The notes under the pieces: generated by a model
Told to the model about the DNA's origin: nothing
What the model saw: only the letters and a program-made list of their open reading frames with translations
The model's database searches: none
In this document: positions 1 to 11,314 of the stretch, in pieces
Layout of the letters: every line of letters starts with the position of its first letter
How positions within the stretch are numbered: the stretch's first letter is position 1
Translations under genes and position numbers: made by a program
Assembly (NCBI RefSeq): GCF_029784155.1
Contig: NC_073693.1
Span: 221,291,770 to 221,355,769, forward strand
Length of the DNA: 64,000 nucleotides
Reading direction: 5' to 3'
DNA from: Uranotaenia lowii
Lineage: Eukaryota; Arthropoda; Insecta; Diptera; Culicidae

Positions 1-2709
1 TGATCTAGTAGAGGTATGTGACAATGGCAGTGGCGTCGAGGAACGAAATTTCATCGGACTAACAGCCAAGTACCACACTTCGAAGTTGCGAGAATTTTCC
101 GATTTGGCGAGTATCGAAACCTTTGGATTTCGAGGGGAAGCTCTGAGTTCGCTGTGCGCCTTGTCGGATATGGTCATTGTAACTAAGCATGAGACAGCCT
201 CTCATGGCACAAAATTAGAACTCAACCATAACGGTGAAATCACAAGGAAAAGTCCCTGTGCGAGGTCAACTGGAACAACGGTATCGTTGACTAATTTGTT
301 TTCGACTTTACCTGTCCGCAGAAAAGAATTTCAGAAAAATATCAAAAGAGAATTTATAAAAATGTGCCAGATTCTACAGGCATATTGTTTAGTTTCCGTC
401 GGCGTCAGAGTAATTTGCACCAACCATAGCAAAAAAAGTGGCAAAACGATTATCATGAGCACGCAGGGAACGGGAACAGTAATAGATAACATTTCAACGG
501 TGTTTGGGTCAAAACAAACCTTAGAACTAGTACCTCTAAAGCCAGCGATTGGGAGAAATGGGAAAATCATTGATTTGAATGAAAGCGATTTCGATGATAG
601 CATTTCGTTAACTCAGGAAGAAATGGATAATCTCAATCTTTCTAGATACACTATTGACGGTTACATTTCGAGTTGTGCACATGGGTCAGGTCGTAGCTCC
701 AAGGATCGCCAATTCTTTTACGTAAATTCGAGACCATGCGAGCCAAAACAGATAATCAAGATGGTTAATGAAACCTATCATAAATATAACCCTAGCCAAA
801 ATCCGTTCGTTTATCTCAACCTCAAAATGCAACGTTCTGAAGTAGATGTTAATCTTACACCAGATAAACGACAAATTTTGGTGAACAATGAAAAAATTCT
901 ACTGTTAGCATTGAAAAAATCGTTACTGAAGACATATGGTAACATTCCATCTACCTATAAAATGCAGAATCTAGACTTGAGCACAACTACTCGTTTGTTG
1001 AATATTTCTTTCGCATCGGATAACGCTGATGACACGGATAAAGAACAGGATAAGAGCTTAACGACGCCCGACACCCCCAATCTTTCGACTACCTTCAATC
1101 AATGGAAAGCCTCCGAAAAGGCCGCAGACAACTCACCGCGGAAACCGACTACATTAAAACGAAAACGAGAGGAATTGCCAAAAATAAGTAGCTTTCTTGA
1201 TGTTGGATCGAATCGGGTCTCCCAAATATCACGGGCGGGCTCCCACGATGATAATGATGATGATGAGCTCAAGTCGCTTCCTAAGATAGCTTGTCGTACA
1301 ACGTTGGTTGGTGGAAGCGAGAGTGATAACATTGCGGATCATGTAGATGATTCTAATGATGCGCAACGTAAGGTTGCAGTTGCAGAACCTCAAGAAGCTG
1401 ATATCGGGAGGTGCTATGAAAAAGGTAGGTTGCATATTGAAAAGCTTTCAGAATATATATGCACTACCATTATCAAGAATTAATTTTCAAAATCAGTTGG
1501 TAGTATTTCTATATATAATTGAGAAATGTACGCTTTACGGGATTTATTATATAAGTATAAGAAAAACATAAATTAAATTTGGTTTCATATGATTATCTAT
1601 GATTAGATAATTCTTGTAAATTTAACACTGGATATTTGCGTTTTAATTCACCGCTTTCTTTCGTTTTCAGATTTTTGCAAAAAATTAAGTGTAACAAGAT
1701 GTATTAATAAAATTCCTGTTGTGGGTCCGGTTTTGAAATTTGAAAATATTTTATCACCCAACAAAGAAAAGGAATCTGAATCGAATAGCCCTCAGAAGCA
1801 AACCATACTAGAAAGCATTACAGTAGAAGATGCCAGTCACCATTCAGATGAATCGTTATATGGTAATAGGAGCGTTCAAATCGATCTACCATCTTTGGCG
1901 AAACTGATTGAACAAGAAAAAGAGATCGCTGAGCGGGAAGAAGAGTCACGTAAATGCAGCTTGAGTCGACTGAAGTTTAAAAGCAAAATCAATCCCGCCA
2001 GCAATCGATCGGCCGAAGACGAGCTTCAAATGGAAATATCCAAGGATAAATTTGCTCAGATGGAAATAATTGGTCAGTTCAATTTGGGGTTCATCATTGC
2101 GAGGCTAGATCTGGACCTGTTCATTATCGATCAGCATGCAACGGATGAAAAGTACAATTTTGAAGATCTTCAGCGGACGACTATTCTACAAAATCAAAAA
2201 CTAGTTGTACCCCAACAGCTTGAACTGACGGCGGTAAACGAAATGATTCTTATGGACAATCTGGAAATTTTCGAAATGAACGGGTTCAAGTTTGAGCTGG
2301 ACGGTTCGGCCGAGCCAACCAGGAAAGTCAAACTTCTAGCTAAACCATTCAGCAAGAACTGGGAGTTCGGGAAGGAAGACATCGATGAGCTAATTTTTAT
2401 GCTGCAGGATGCCCCGAATACAGTGTGTCGCCCATCGAGGGTGCGAGCAATGTTTGCCTCCCGAGCTTGTCGAAAATCGGTCATGATCGGAAAAGCACTT
2501 TCCATCGGCGAAATGCGAAAGTTGGTGAGCCATATGGGTGAAATCGAGCAACCTTGGGTGGGTGCACGTATTTGTGTTCAATGTGAGATAGATCAACTAG
2601 AATATTTTTTTTTTAGAATTGTCCCCATGGTAGACCAACAATGCGACATCTGGTCAATCTTTCCATGATCGAGCAGATCGAAGAATCAAATGAAAGTAAA
2701 GAGGATTGA
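1..2709 (+). CDS. PMS2: DNA mismatch repair protein PMS2 (MutL homologue), 5' end outside the window
   Basis: Three exons, 1-1424, 1671-2557 and 2617-2709, join in frame (introns 1425-1670 and 2558-2616, both GT...AG). The frame is open from base 2, so the start codon lies upstream. Visible are the GHKL ATPase motifs DNGSG and GFRGEA near the left edge, the MutL transducer domain, a long acidic low-conservation linker, and the C-terminal endonuclease domain with [12 protein letters not shown] (about 2131-2166) and the zinc-site stretch [18 protein letters not shown]. The last small exon encodes the conserved [10 protein letters not shown] motif, which confirms the 59-bp intron. The family partners MLH1 and nicks the nascent strand during mismatch repair. 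All catalytic motifs visible here are intact and no frameshift is seen. The gene ends 118 bp from the converging GRWD1 stop codon. Confidence 0.96.
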
Positions 2710-2827
2710 AGTTCTGTCTCTAGGTAAGTGATATTTGAAACTTTTATTTTTGAAAATAATATAAACGATATACAAGCTGTACCGATAAAATGGTAAATAT
2801 CTGAAGTGACAAAAAAGAAAGCCGTGT

Positions 2828-4262
2828 TTAAACACTGATGGTTCTGAAAACATTAAATCCACTGTGGGCCGTGGACAGTATAACTCCTTTCAGCTGCGGG
2901 TGCCAGTGTAATTCCTTGATTTCGTTCTGACCCTGGTGAATGAATAGCAGTTGTGGCGGCAAATCTTTGAGCTGTGGATCGTTCCGTTCGGTATCGTCGT
3001 CACGCTCTACCGAGAGATCCCACATGGCAATTTGATCGTCGTCACCACCCGAGGCCAGTATCGTTGATTCCTTCGGATGCCACTCGACCGTTGTTATGTG
3101 ATTCGTGTGGTGTTTGAACGTTGCAACTACCGACTTGGATTGAAAATGACGAAGGTCCCAAATGTTAAGAACACCATCATCGCCACCTGAAATTTTGTAT
3201 AAGGAATGTTGAAAAATGTTTTCGTTGCACGATTGATATGTAATTACCACTTGCTAGCAATGGTTCATTTCTATTCCAACTGATAACATTGACGTCACTT
3301 TCGTGAGAATTTTCAGCTGTAAGCATGCAAGCCTTCGAGGGGGGCGCTCTTACATCCCAGATCCTAATGGATTTGTCCACGGAGCAGCTGGCCAACACAT
3401 TTGGCTCGTTTGGACTCCACTGGATATCCTCAACAGAATCCGTGTGCCCAACCAGTGGCCGTTGGTCGACGGTCCAAGCGCCTTTGTCATTCGGTTTCCA
3501 AATGTGTATATCTCGGCGGCAATCTCCAGTAGCTAACATGCCGCGCGTTGTAGTGCACCAATCGAGGGCAAATCCTTCCTTCTGATGGCCAGAAAAGGTA
3601 AAATCTGGTTTAACGTCATCTCCGACCTTGTTCTTTTCGTACGTTTTACAAGCATGTTCATCATCTACAGCCGCCAATTGATCGCTTATGTTATAAATAT
3701 GTACACGACCCATTTCACTCCAACTGGCCACGTAATGCGTATTATTGAACGTTGTAGCCCGAATCCTATTGACGCATCCAGCATGTTTGATCAATGCACA
3801 GTTCATCTGTGGCTTTTCGTCCTCATCATCTGCATATTCTTCATCAGAGTCCGATTCTTCGTCCTCATCTCGCTCCTTAGAGGTTCTGTGAAGATTGGAC
3901 ATTTTCATTACAATTACGCTATTGACATGGGTCCGGGCTGCTTGGGTGCCGGCTACCAGAAAGGCAGTCAATGGAAACGTTTCTCGATCTTCTCCCAGCG
4001 GATCCTGTATGATATCGAAACTCAAACACGGAGCTCCGGTATGTGCTTGGTGTAGCATCACGTAAGCAGATTCATCACACACCAGCTCCTCGTCGTTGTT
4101 CAGCTTCCGACCGGGTAGGTATACCTGATCTTTATCATCTTCGTTATTCTCCATGGCATCATCTTCCTGATCTTCGTCGTCATCGCTAGCACCGGCTATC
4201 ACTGCATCTTCGATGTTCTGGTCCTCGGCCACCTCCATTCGCTCTTCATCTTGGGATGACAT
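2828..4262 (-). CDS. GRWD1: Glutamate-rich WD repeat protein 1 (GRWD1), complete, two exons
   Basis: Exon 1 is 4262-3248 and exon 2 is 3186-2828; the 61-bp intron 3247-3187 has GT...AG ends and joins SG to GDDG in frame, giving 457 residues, close to the family length. The N-terminus is very acidic (runs of D and E over about 45 residues), followed by a conserved GRWD N-terminal block (PGRKLNNDEELVCDESAY) and WD40 repeats with the DVR/DLR and IWD signatures, for example SVDKSIRIWDVRAPP and GGDDGVLNIWDLRHF. It ends in the family-typical SGFNVFRTISV. GRWD1 is a nuclear and nucleolar histone-binding and ribosome-biogenesis factor. The start is the first Met of the open frame, before the acidic region. 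It converges on PMS2. Confidence 0.96.
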
Positions 4263-4485
4263 TTTGGTTGGATGATTGCAAACTTTACTTTCGAGATAAA
4301 TAGCTTAAAAAGACGCTATAGTTTCCAAATAATTGAAAACGTCGATGCTAAGCAGCATGTGAACCCGGCAGCAATTTTTTACAGACTTTGGCGGCGCACA
4401 TGTTTTTATTATTGACAAACGTGACGCTTCGGTGACGGTTACAAAAGGTGCGCCATCTGCTTGTGAAATTTTACGCTAGAATGTA

Positions 4486-5455
4486 CACGGAAAATAAAAA
4501 AAAGGTAAAATTTACCTTTTTGCGAGGTGAATTTTTTCCAACCCTCTTTCGAGGTAAATTTTACCTTTTTTTCATTCACCTAACAAAAAGGTAAATTTTA
4601 CCTTTTTTCAATTTATCTAGCAAAAAGGTAAATTTTACCTTTTTCGCATTCACCTAGCAAAATAATAAATAATACCGTTTTCCCATTTACTGATTTAAAA
4701 GGTAAATGCTGGTTGGTTTGATTGTTTTCTTCAATAAGAATTAAAAAAATACAAAATTCTTTCAAATATGATATTTATTGGAGATAAATAGAGACTGGTA
4801 ATTCGGCTTCGCGTTCTTCTGAGCCGCTATGACCGCTGAATCCACCTGCGTTGCGTTCATTCATGGCCTCCTCCGTTCGACTAATCCGGTCAGGTTCGGC
4901 TTTTCCGGCTGGAGGATGACGTGGAATACACCTCAAAGCTCTATGGGCCGATCTGAAACAAAATCAATAGTATTATGACGAGAACCAGCACAACTAAATG
5001 ATATTTAAGAACACTTACCATTCTATTCCGATTTTCACATATTAGGCACAAAGCAAAACTTGTTCCTAGAATGACAAAACAGCTTAACCTCAATGAACGG
5101 GTTCGGCGAATAGTTACTTTTTTTTAAGAAGAATTGTACCGTTTTGTTTAGCTCAATCCAGGTCAATTACACCTCGCTACGAGGTAAGTTTTACCTTATT
5201 TGGATTTACCTTTTTTTCTAGCTGAATTATACTTTTTTTCGAGCTCAATTCACCTCGCTACGAGGTAAGATTTACCTTTTTTGGATTCACCTTTTTTCTC
5301 GGTGAATTGTACCTTTTTTCCAACCTCGATTCAGGTAAGTTTTACCTCACTGTGAGGTGAGTTTCACCTCGAAGAGGTAGAAGTTACCTTTTTGGCTTTC
5401 ACGAGCGTTCACCTTTGCTAACTCGGTAAATTTTACCTTTTTATTATTTTCCGTG
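4486..5455 (-). mobile_element. Family A element, copy 1 (GGTAAAATTTACC-palindrome transposon)
   Basis: The ends are inverted repeats beginning CACGGAAAATAA, and both termini carry several copies of the 13-bp palindrome GGTAAAATTTACC embedded in A- and T-runs. TA precedes the left end at 4484-4485; the right flank reads AT, so the duplication has probably decayed. The interior, on the minus strand, has two gene-like blocks separated by a 66-bp GT...AG interval (5018-4953) and a poly(A)-signal-like AATAAA near 4777. No transposase is present, so it is non-autonomous. Its internal order matches copies at 5638 and 7165, the latter in opposite orientation. Confidence 0.8.
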
Positions 5456-5637
5456 ATTTGTTTTTTGTATATGGTATACTCACGATTGCATTTGTATGTG
5501 TGCAACCGGTGCAATCAGCTGATTTGACTTATGCACGTTGAGATTTTAGACCTCAGTTTTTGACTCCTAACGCAACCCTACGCGCGAAATTTCTCGTTCA
5601 ACAATGATCCGCATTAATTGGGGAAAGGTAACTTCTA

Positions 5638-6687
5638 CACGGAAAATAAAAAAAAGGTAAAATTTACCTTTTTGCGAGGTGATTTTTTTTCACCCAGCTT
5701 TCTCGGTAAATTTTAACTTTTTTTCATTCACCTAGCAAAAAGGTAAGTTTTACCTTTTTTCAATTCACCTAGCAAAAAGGTGAATTTTACCTTTTTTGCA
5801 TTCACCTAGCAAAATAGTAAATAATACCGTTACCCCACCCTCTGATTTAAAAGGTAAATGTTAACTGGGTTTGGTTGGTTTCTTCCATAAAAATAAAACA
5901 GAATTCGTTCAAGAATTGGTATTTATTAAAGATAATAGGGACTTTTACCTTTATAATTAATGTTGGAATGCAGAAAATTATTGTTGCTTCCTCACGGTCA
6001 CCTTCTTTGAGTTCTTCCGAAGAACGTTGGCCGCTGAATCCTCTTGCAATCCTTCACGTCCCGCTCTTCCGGAATGATCTGTGTGATGTTCCGGAATGTC
6101 GGCCAATCTGTAACAAAAGCAAAGTATTATGACGAGAACCAGCTCTATTAAAGAAATCTAAGAAAACATTTACCGTTCTGTTCCGATTTTCACATATTGG
6201 GCACAAAGCAAAACTTGTTCCTGAATGACAAAACAGCTTAACCTCAATAAACGGGTTCGGCAAATTGTTACCTTTTTTCAAGATGAACTGTACCGTTTTG
6301 TTTAGCTCAATCCAAGTCAACTTCACCTCGCTACGAGGTAAGTTTTACCTTTTTTGATTAACCTTTTTTCTAGGGGGCCGTTCAAATATTACGTAACGTA
6401 ATTTTCGGTCATTCTGAACCACCCCCCACCCCCCTAAGTAACACATTCGTCTTAGATTTTCTATCCTAGTTCCACTAATCGTAACAAACTCTTATACCCC
6501 TCCCCCCCCAACCTCGATTCAGGTAAATTTTACCGCACTGTGAGGTGAGTTTCACCTCGAAGAGGTAGAAGTTACCTTTTTGGCTTTCACGAGCCGTTTT
6601 GCTAGGTGAAATAAAAAAAAGGTAGAATTTACCCTTTCGCTAGGTGAATGAAAAAAGGTAAAATTTACCTCGAAAGAAGGGTCATTG
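5638..6687 (-). mobile_element. Family A element, copy 2, rearranged at its right end
   Basis: It starts with TA + CACGGAAAATAAAA and repeats the palindromic motif as in copy 1. The interior on the minus strand again shows a candidate 66-bp intron (6173-6108, GTAAAT...CAG). The frame upstream of it is open for about 50 codons (6326 down to the donor) and ends in ALCPICENRNR, with a Cys-x-x-Cys pair. The right end is abnormal: after the block ending at about 6594 the sequence returns to an inverted left-end module (6596-6687) and the outer CACGG terminus is missing, so the copy is a rearranged tandem or was truncated. It carries a further insertion at 6374-6509. Confidence 0.72.
6374..6509. 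mobile_element. Short insertion with GGGGGCCGTTCAAATATTACG end
   Basis: Relative to copy 1, family A copy 2 is interrupted here by about 136 bp starting GGGGGCCGTTCAAATATTAC and ending in a C-rich run preceded by TTATACCCC. It replaces the segment CGGTGAATTGTACC of the empty site. This looks like a small MITE of the type common in mosquito genomes. No coding capacity. Confidence 0.5.
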
Positions 6688-7164
6688 AAGTAACTACAAG
6701 TTGCCAGCAAAGTCCAGTCTAGTCAAAACATTACTAATATATAGTCCGCAGCAGCACCGATTTCAAGCAAAATTGAATAGGTTCCTCTACATATCACCCC
6801 AGGTTCCAATTGCGTTTTACTTCAGTACTACATGCAATTTCGAAGGGAATTATTGGAGTTTAAGGTAAATACAATCTTTTTTAATGTTAAAAATTATGAG
6901 ATTACAAAACAACGTTAGCGCCAAGTAAAAGATGTGAAAGGTCGTAAGAACATTTTCAGTGAAAATAGTTAAACTGATGGCTATATCCAATGCACTTCCA
7001 TATTCTTAATGCATTTCGGCTGCGTATTCCGAAATTTTAAACAATATTTGATTATATTTAAAATACTAGAATTAAAAATGTGTTTGAAAACTTCGTCAGC
7101 GAATTTCTCGAAACAGATAAGGTGGCTCATACGACCTAATCAAAACAAACTCTAGAAATACTTA
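6688..7164. other. Intergenic sequence between two family A copies
   Basis: AT-rich, no open frame of note and no repeat motif recognised. It is the spacer between the rearranged end of copy 2 and the left terminus of copy 3. Confidence 0.6.
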
Positions 7165-7668
7165 CACGGAAAATAATAAAAAGGTAAAATTTACCGAGTT
7201 AGCAAAGGTGAACGCTCGTGAAAGCCAAAAATGTAACTTCTACCTCTTCGAGGTGAAACTCACCTCACAGCGAGGTAAAATTTACCTGAATCGAGGTTGG
7301 AAAAAAGGTACAATTCACCGAGAAAAAAGGTGAATCCAAAAAAGGTAAATCTTACCTCGTAGCGAGGTGAAGTTCACCTGAATTGAGCTCAATAAAAAAG
7401 TATAATTCACCTAGAAAAAAAGGTAAATCCAAATAAGGTAAAACTTACCTCGTAGCGAGGTGAAATTGACCTGGATTGAGCTAAACAAAACTGTACAATA
7501 ATTCATCTCGAACAAAAGTAACTATTCGCCGAATCCGTTAATTGAGGTTAAGCTGTTTTGCCGTTCAGAAGGGAAGTTATGTTTCGTGCCAATATGAGAA
7601 AATCGGAACAGAATGGTAAGTTTTTTCTTAGATATCATTTAGTTGTGCTGGTTCTCGTCATAATACTA

Positions 7669-8381
7669 CACTCAGAGGAAATCTTATTATAAATTTCATA
7701 AGATACATCTTATGAACCACTTTTTTGCGTCCAAACTAATTTTCCATAAGAGTCTTATGAAATTCTTTCAATTTTCGTACGATGTTCTTATGAAAAATAG
7801 AAGCAACGGCATTGTGAAAAAATGATGAACACATTCATTCATAGCATCAGTTTTTTTTCATCATCTAACAGTACGAAGCAATCGCCAGTTCAAAGTTATT
7901 ATAGTTTTCCTTCAATGTTCAATGTTATTGTTATCTCCGGAATGGTAAGTTCGATTCGATGTTTTTGGTGTGAACGTTGAATACATTAGTAAACTAAAAT
8001 ACATTATTTGTTTACTTTTCAGCAAGCTGATCGGCAAAAAACGAAAGGTCGAAGATTAAGATGCGGCAAGAAAAAACTTTGATGGAGTCGTCTGTTGATG
8101 CACTGCTGATGGTGACCATGGAGGATTTAATTTTAAACAAATTTGGCAAACAATAAAGTGAATGTTTTCAGCATGAAATATCGAGAATTTTTCTAATTAG
8201 AAAGTGATTTACTGTTTCCATAAGAATCTCTTATGAAAAGCAACAACCTCTCATTGAAGTAGGCGTTCATCTTCAGAATTCATTCGCGTCATAAGACAAT
8301 CTTATGAATTTCATTAATTTTTCTTATGGCGCCACTTCATAAGAGAATCTTATGGCATACATAATAGTATTTTTCTGAGTG
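7669..8381 (+). mobile_element. Family B element, copy 1 (CATAAGA...TCTTATG palindromes), nested in family A copy 3
   Basis: TA target duplication (7667-7668 and 8382-8383) and inverted ends CACTCAGA. The empty site is seen in family A copy 1, where the same intron continues without interruption, proving insertion. Several palindromes are present near both ends: CATAAGATACATCTTATG, CATAAGAGTCTTATG and CATAAGAATCTCTTATG. The interior holds an exon-like block ending CCGGAATG, a 78-bp GT...AG intron (7945-8022) and a second exon with AATAAA just after a 31-codon ORF. No transposase. Confidence 0.88.
8061..8156 (+). CDS. 31-codon ORF in family B copy 1 (equivalents at 11635-11540 and 13105-13203)
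   Basis: It begins MRQEKTLMESSVD and ends LILNKFGKQ, directly followed by AATAAAG as a possible poly(A) signal. The same ORF is intact in all three family B copies: 31 aa on the minus strand at 11635-11540 and 32 aa at 13105-13203, where an extra ACG codon keeps the frame. Differences among copies include E/K, S/P, A/V and E/K changes. It lies in the exon downstream of the 78-bp intron. A second short frame crosses the splice junction (MFNVIVISGM|QADRQK...). Whether any peptide is made is unknown; three young copies cannot prove selection. Confidence 0.3.
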   Translation: MRQEKTLMESSVDALLMVTMEDLILNKFGKQ

Positions 8382-8918
8382 TATGCTTTTGTTTCAGATC
8401 GGCCCAGCTTCGAGGTATATTTCACTTCATCCTCCAGATATCTTTCCGGAAAAGCCGGATCTGACTGGATTAATCGCCATTATGGGGCGGAGAAACGTGA
8501 AGCTGAATTGTCACGAGCCTGGCGAAAAAGGATTTACTTTATTTAAAGGATTTAAAGGATTTTTTTTAAATACGGTGATATGTACATTACAAAAATAAAT
8601 ATAACGAATAGTCCCTATTTATTTCAAATAAATATAAATATTTGAATGAATTTTGTTTTCATTTTTATTTAAGAAACCAACCAAACAAAATAGCATTTAC
8701 TTTTTAAATCAGTGAAAGGGAAAACGGTATTATTTACTTTTTTGCTAGGTGAATGTGAAAATGGTAAAATTTACCTTTTTGCCAGGTGAATTGAAAAAAG
8801 GTAATATTTACCTTTTTGCTAGGTGAATGAAAAAAAGGTAAAATTTACCTCGAAAGAGGGGTGGAAAAAATTCACCTCGCAAAAAGGTAAATTTTACCTT
8901 TTTGTTATTTTCCGTGTA

Positions 8919-11194
8919 TATTTTTCAAAAACTCACCTTTGCTGCATTTCATGGCTGTGAAACTAGGTAGAATAGTTGTGGAATGGTTGGAAGATTATTT
9001 TTGAACTGATTTCCTTGTTCAAAACCCTTTAAAATTGGTTTCATTTAAATTCCCTGAATTTTCACTGCGAAATATTTTTTCCGCGTTCACTGACATTCCG
9101 CTCGAAGTGTAAACACACTGAGCAAACGTGGAAAACGTAAAACGAACAACAGTGGTGGGTGAATATAAATTCCATGTTCATTTTCACGTCCGAATGGATG
9201 TGCATTCTGAAAGAATTGCTCCATAAAAATTTGTTTTTAAATTGCAAGCACATTTGAAGGCAATTAAAGACCAAAAAAAACTAAGAGTTTGAAATGAAAC
9301 GCATACGATAGTTTATTTTTAATTTAAAACCCGCTTGGGCATCATTTAGTTGTACCTGTTTGAATAGTTTCTCCACGAATAAATGTAAATGAGGATCATG
9401 CGAATGGCCTGAGTCCATTGAAAAAAACATAGATACCGCTCTGTATAAATATGTACTTCAGAAAAAGTATGGAGAAAATTTTGAGGCAAACGAAGCGAAT
9501 ATCAGTAAGCCTGGTTGTATGATTGTTTTTGTGCATTCAACTATAAATATGATAGACTCAACTATAATGTACGATTGATGTCATACATACAACAATAATT
9601 ATAGTAGATTCAACTATAATTATATGATTGGATATATGATTTTATTATAAATATGATAGATTCAACTATAATAGTATAATTGATTCAATTATAAATATGA
9701 TAGATGCATAAATAGGTTATGAAAATAATTTTAAATATAAGTAAAATTTTGAAGAATTTGTGTCTTTGTTTCATTTAATTTGGTGACTAACCAGAACAGT
9801 TTTTAAGAGTTCAAGAGTTAAAAATCTTTTAGAAGGCGAATGGCAAATTTGTACATAATCAAGAAGTGTTCCCAACTTTATGGAAACATTAAGACATTGG
9901 ATTTGTTACTTAATAATATGTTTTTAATATTTATTTATTATGAGAGTCCTTGCATTGACATGGGAATCGTCTATCAATACAATATATCATCAAATTTTGT
10001 AAAAAAATATTAGTCAATGAAATAAATTATCTAATTATACCAAAACGCTTCCGTATATTAATTATTTACAAAAATACTTCAAGGATTGTAAAAATTTTGT
10101 CAATTGTTTGTTAATTTTGTATGGGAGCCCCCCTCCCCCCTTCCCCGTTTGTGGATTCGGAGAGGTTTGAAAGTATTTAAGAAACCATTTCCAGAAAATT
10201 TTGATTCTATTTCTCTTTCAATCCTTTTAAACATGAATGATATACAACACCAAAGGATATAAAATTGAGAAAACAATATTGTTGCTTTTTCAATACATGT
10301 CTGTTGTTGTTTTTTTATTTTGAAAAAAAAAAAATCAAAAATAGAATTTTATGTATGCCATCAACGACAAAAAAAAACATTAAACTTTTTCAGTCTTACA
10401 ACCTTATTCAATTGTTTTTTTTTTCAAATCAGTTTTCTTTCTTTAATTAAAAAAAATGAACAATTTGGAACTTCAGAGGTTGAAGATAAAAAATTCAAAA
10501 CCATTTGCTGGTGTAAATTAAGGCGTAGGAGGGCAAATTAGTGAACATTTTTCAAAAAATGTTTCCTCTATATTTCATTACGTATAGCTCAAATTTCTGA
10601 AGTGTACAGTAGATAAATAATCAACAAATTTAAACTCAAAACTCTTAATAACTCAACAAAAGTGAAATTTGCCCTAGGATTTGCTAGTTACATGTGTTTG
10701 AGTTTGGAGGACCGACTTTTCTTCCACCTAGGCCTGTTTTGAAAATTCCACTAGGAAAATTTCTAGCTTTTCGAGCGTTTTCATGCATTTTGGTAGAGTT
10801 TTTTGCCGCTTGGGGGTCCCCCGTAAGACCGCGCATAATCAGATAGCGATACATTGTTTGATGACAGAGATACGCACGAAATAAAATTGCATGTTTCGCA
10901 TGATCCCAAACCTTTTGCCGAAACACCATACTGAGCACCCCTTAGCCCAAACTTTTGATCGATACCTGAAGTAGTTATTTTAACTAGCACTTTGCAAATT
11001 TTTTGAACAAAATGTGACATATGTGTTTTGATATTTATTTAAAAAAAATTCGAATGCAACTAGAATTTTGAAATTTTGTCCATCCCACCCTGAGCTCATC
11101 GGGTTTAAAATTAGAGTGTAAATTTTTTCAAAATTTCCAACTATAAGCCGATCAAAAGAAATGCGATAACTGAGATATGGCCGAACAAATTTGA
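8919..11194. other. AT-rich intergenic region with a degenerate tandem repeat
   Basis: No supported gene. At about 9530-9710 a degenerate repeat of the type GATTCAACTATAATTATATG recurs five or six times. Short open frames around 10265-10541 are low complexity (poly-A/T) and not credible. At 10901-10925 the sequence ATCCCAAACCTTTTGCCG resembles the mariner/Tc1 end found at 11211-11235. Confidence 0.55.
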
Positions 11195-11235
11195 TTGTTT
11201 TTGAGGGGGTGATCCCAAACTTATGGCCGGCAGTG
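11195..11235 (-). mobile_element. Terminal fragment of a Tc1/mariner-type element
   Basis: The string GATCCCAAACTTATGGCC, then GGCAGTG next to TA (11236-11237), matches the typical terminal inverted repeat style of Tc1/mariner elements (CACTGCCGGCC... read inward). No matching left terminus was found, so this is a solo or truncated end. Confidence 0.5.
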
Positions 11236-11314
11236 TATACGATCAGCAAATTCGAATTCAACTTTGTAGGTATAGTATCCTGACCTACGATTTAAAGGTC
11301 TTCAGTAAGTACCT

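Larger units (their letters stand above)
7571..8596 (+). pseudogene. Gene-like module inside family A copy 3 (two exons, intron, poly(A) signal)
   Basis: If the GT...AG interval 7616-8397 is removed, a frame from ATG 7579 reads through the junction for about 61 codons (start MFRANMRKSEQN, then DRPSFEVYF..., ending KRIYFI). Copies 1 and 2 keep the donor, acceptor, intron length (66 bp) and the downstream AATAAA block, but their reading frames differ by single-base indels and stops. In copy 2 the exon-1 frame reads ALCPICENRNR instead. The module is therefore either a relic of a longer gene, perhaps the 5' and 3' ends of a lost transposase gene, or a transcribed non-coding unit. No homology recognised. 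Confidence 0.4.
7165..8916 (+). mobile_element. Family A element, copy 3, with a family B element nested in its intron
   Basis: This is the best preserved copy: TA (7163-7164) + CACGGAAAATAATAAAAAGG at the left and ...TTATTTTCCGTG + TA (8917-8918) at the right, so TA is the target duplication. Palindromic GGTAAAATTTACC blocks crowd both ends. The interior reads as exon 1 (ending GAATG at 7615), an intron 7616-8397 and exon 2 (ATCGGCCCAG...). The intron would be 67 bp without the nested element at 7669-8381. Non-autonomous, since no transposase is present. Confidence 0.85.

Noticed and set aside
8383..8598. 71-residue plus frame in family A copy 3
   Set aside because: It runs across the intron end and the exon in a frame not shared with the other copies.
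10265..10541. Overlapping frames rich in Phe, Lys and Asn
   Set aside because: Low-complexity A/T runs, no start context or domain.
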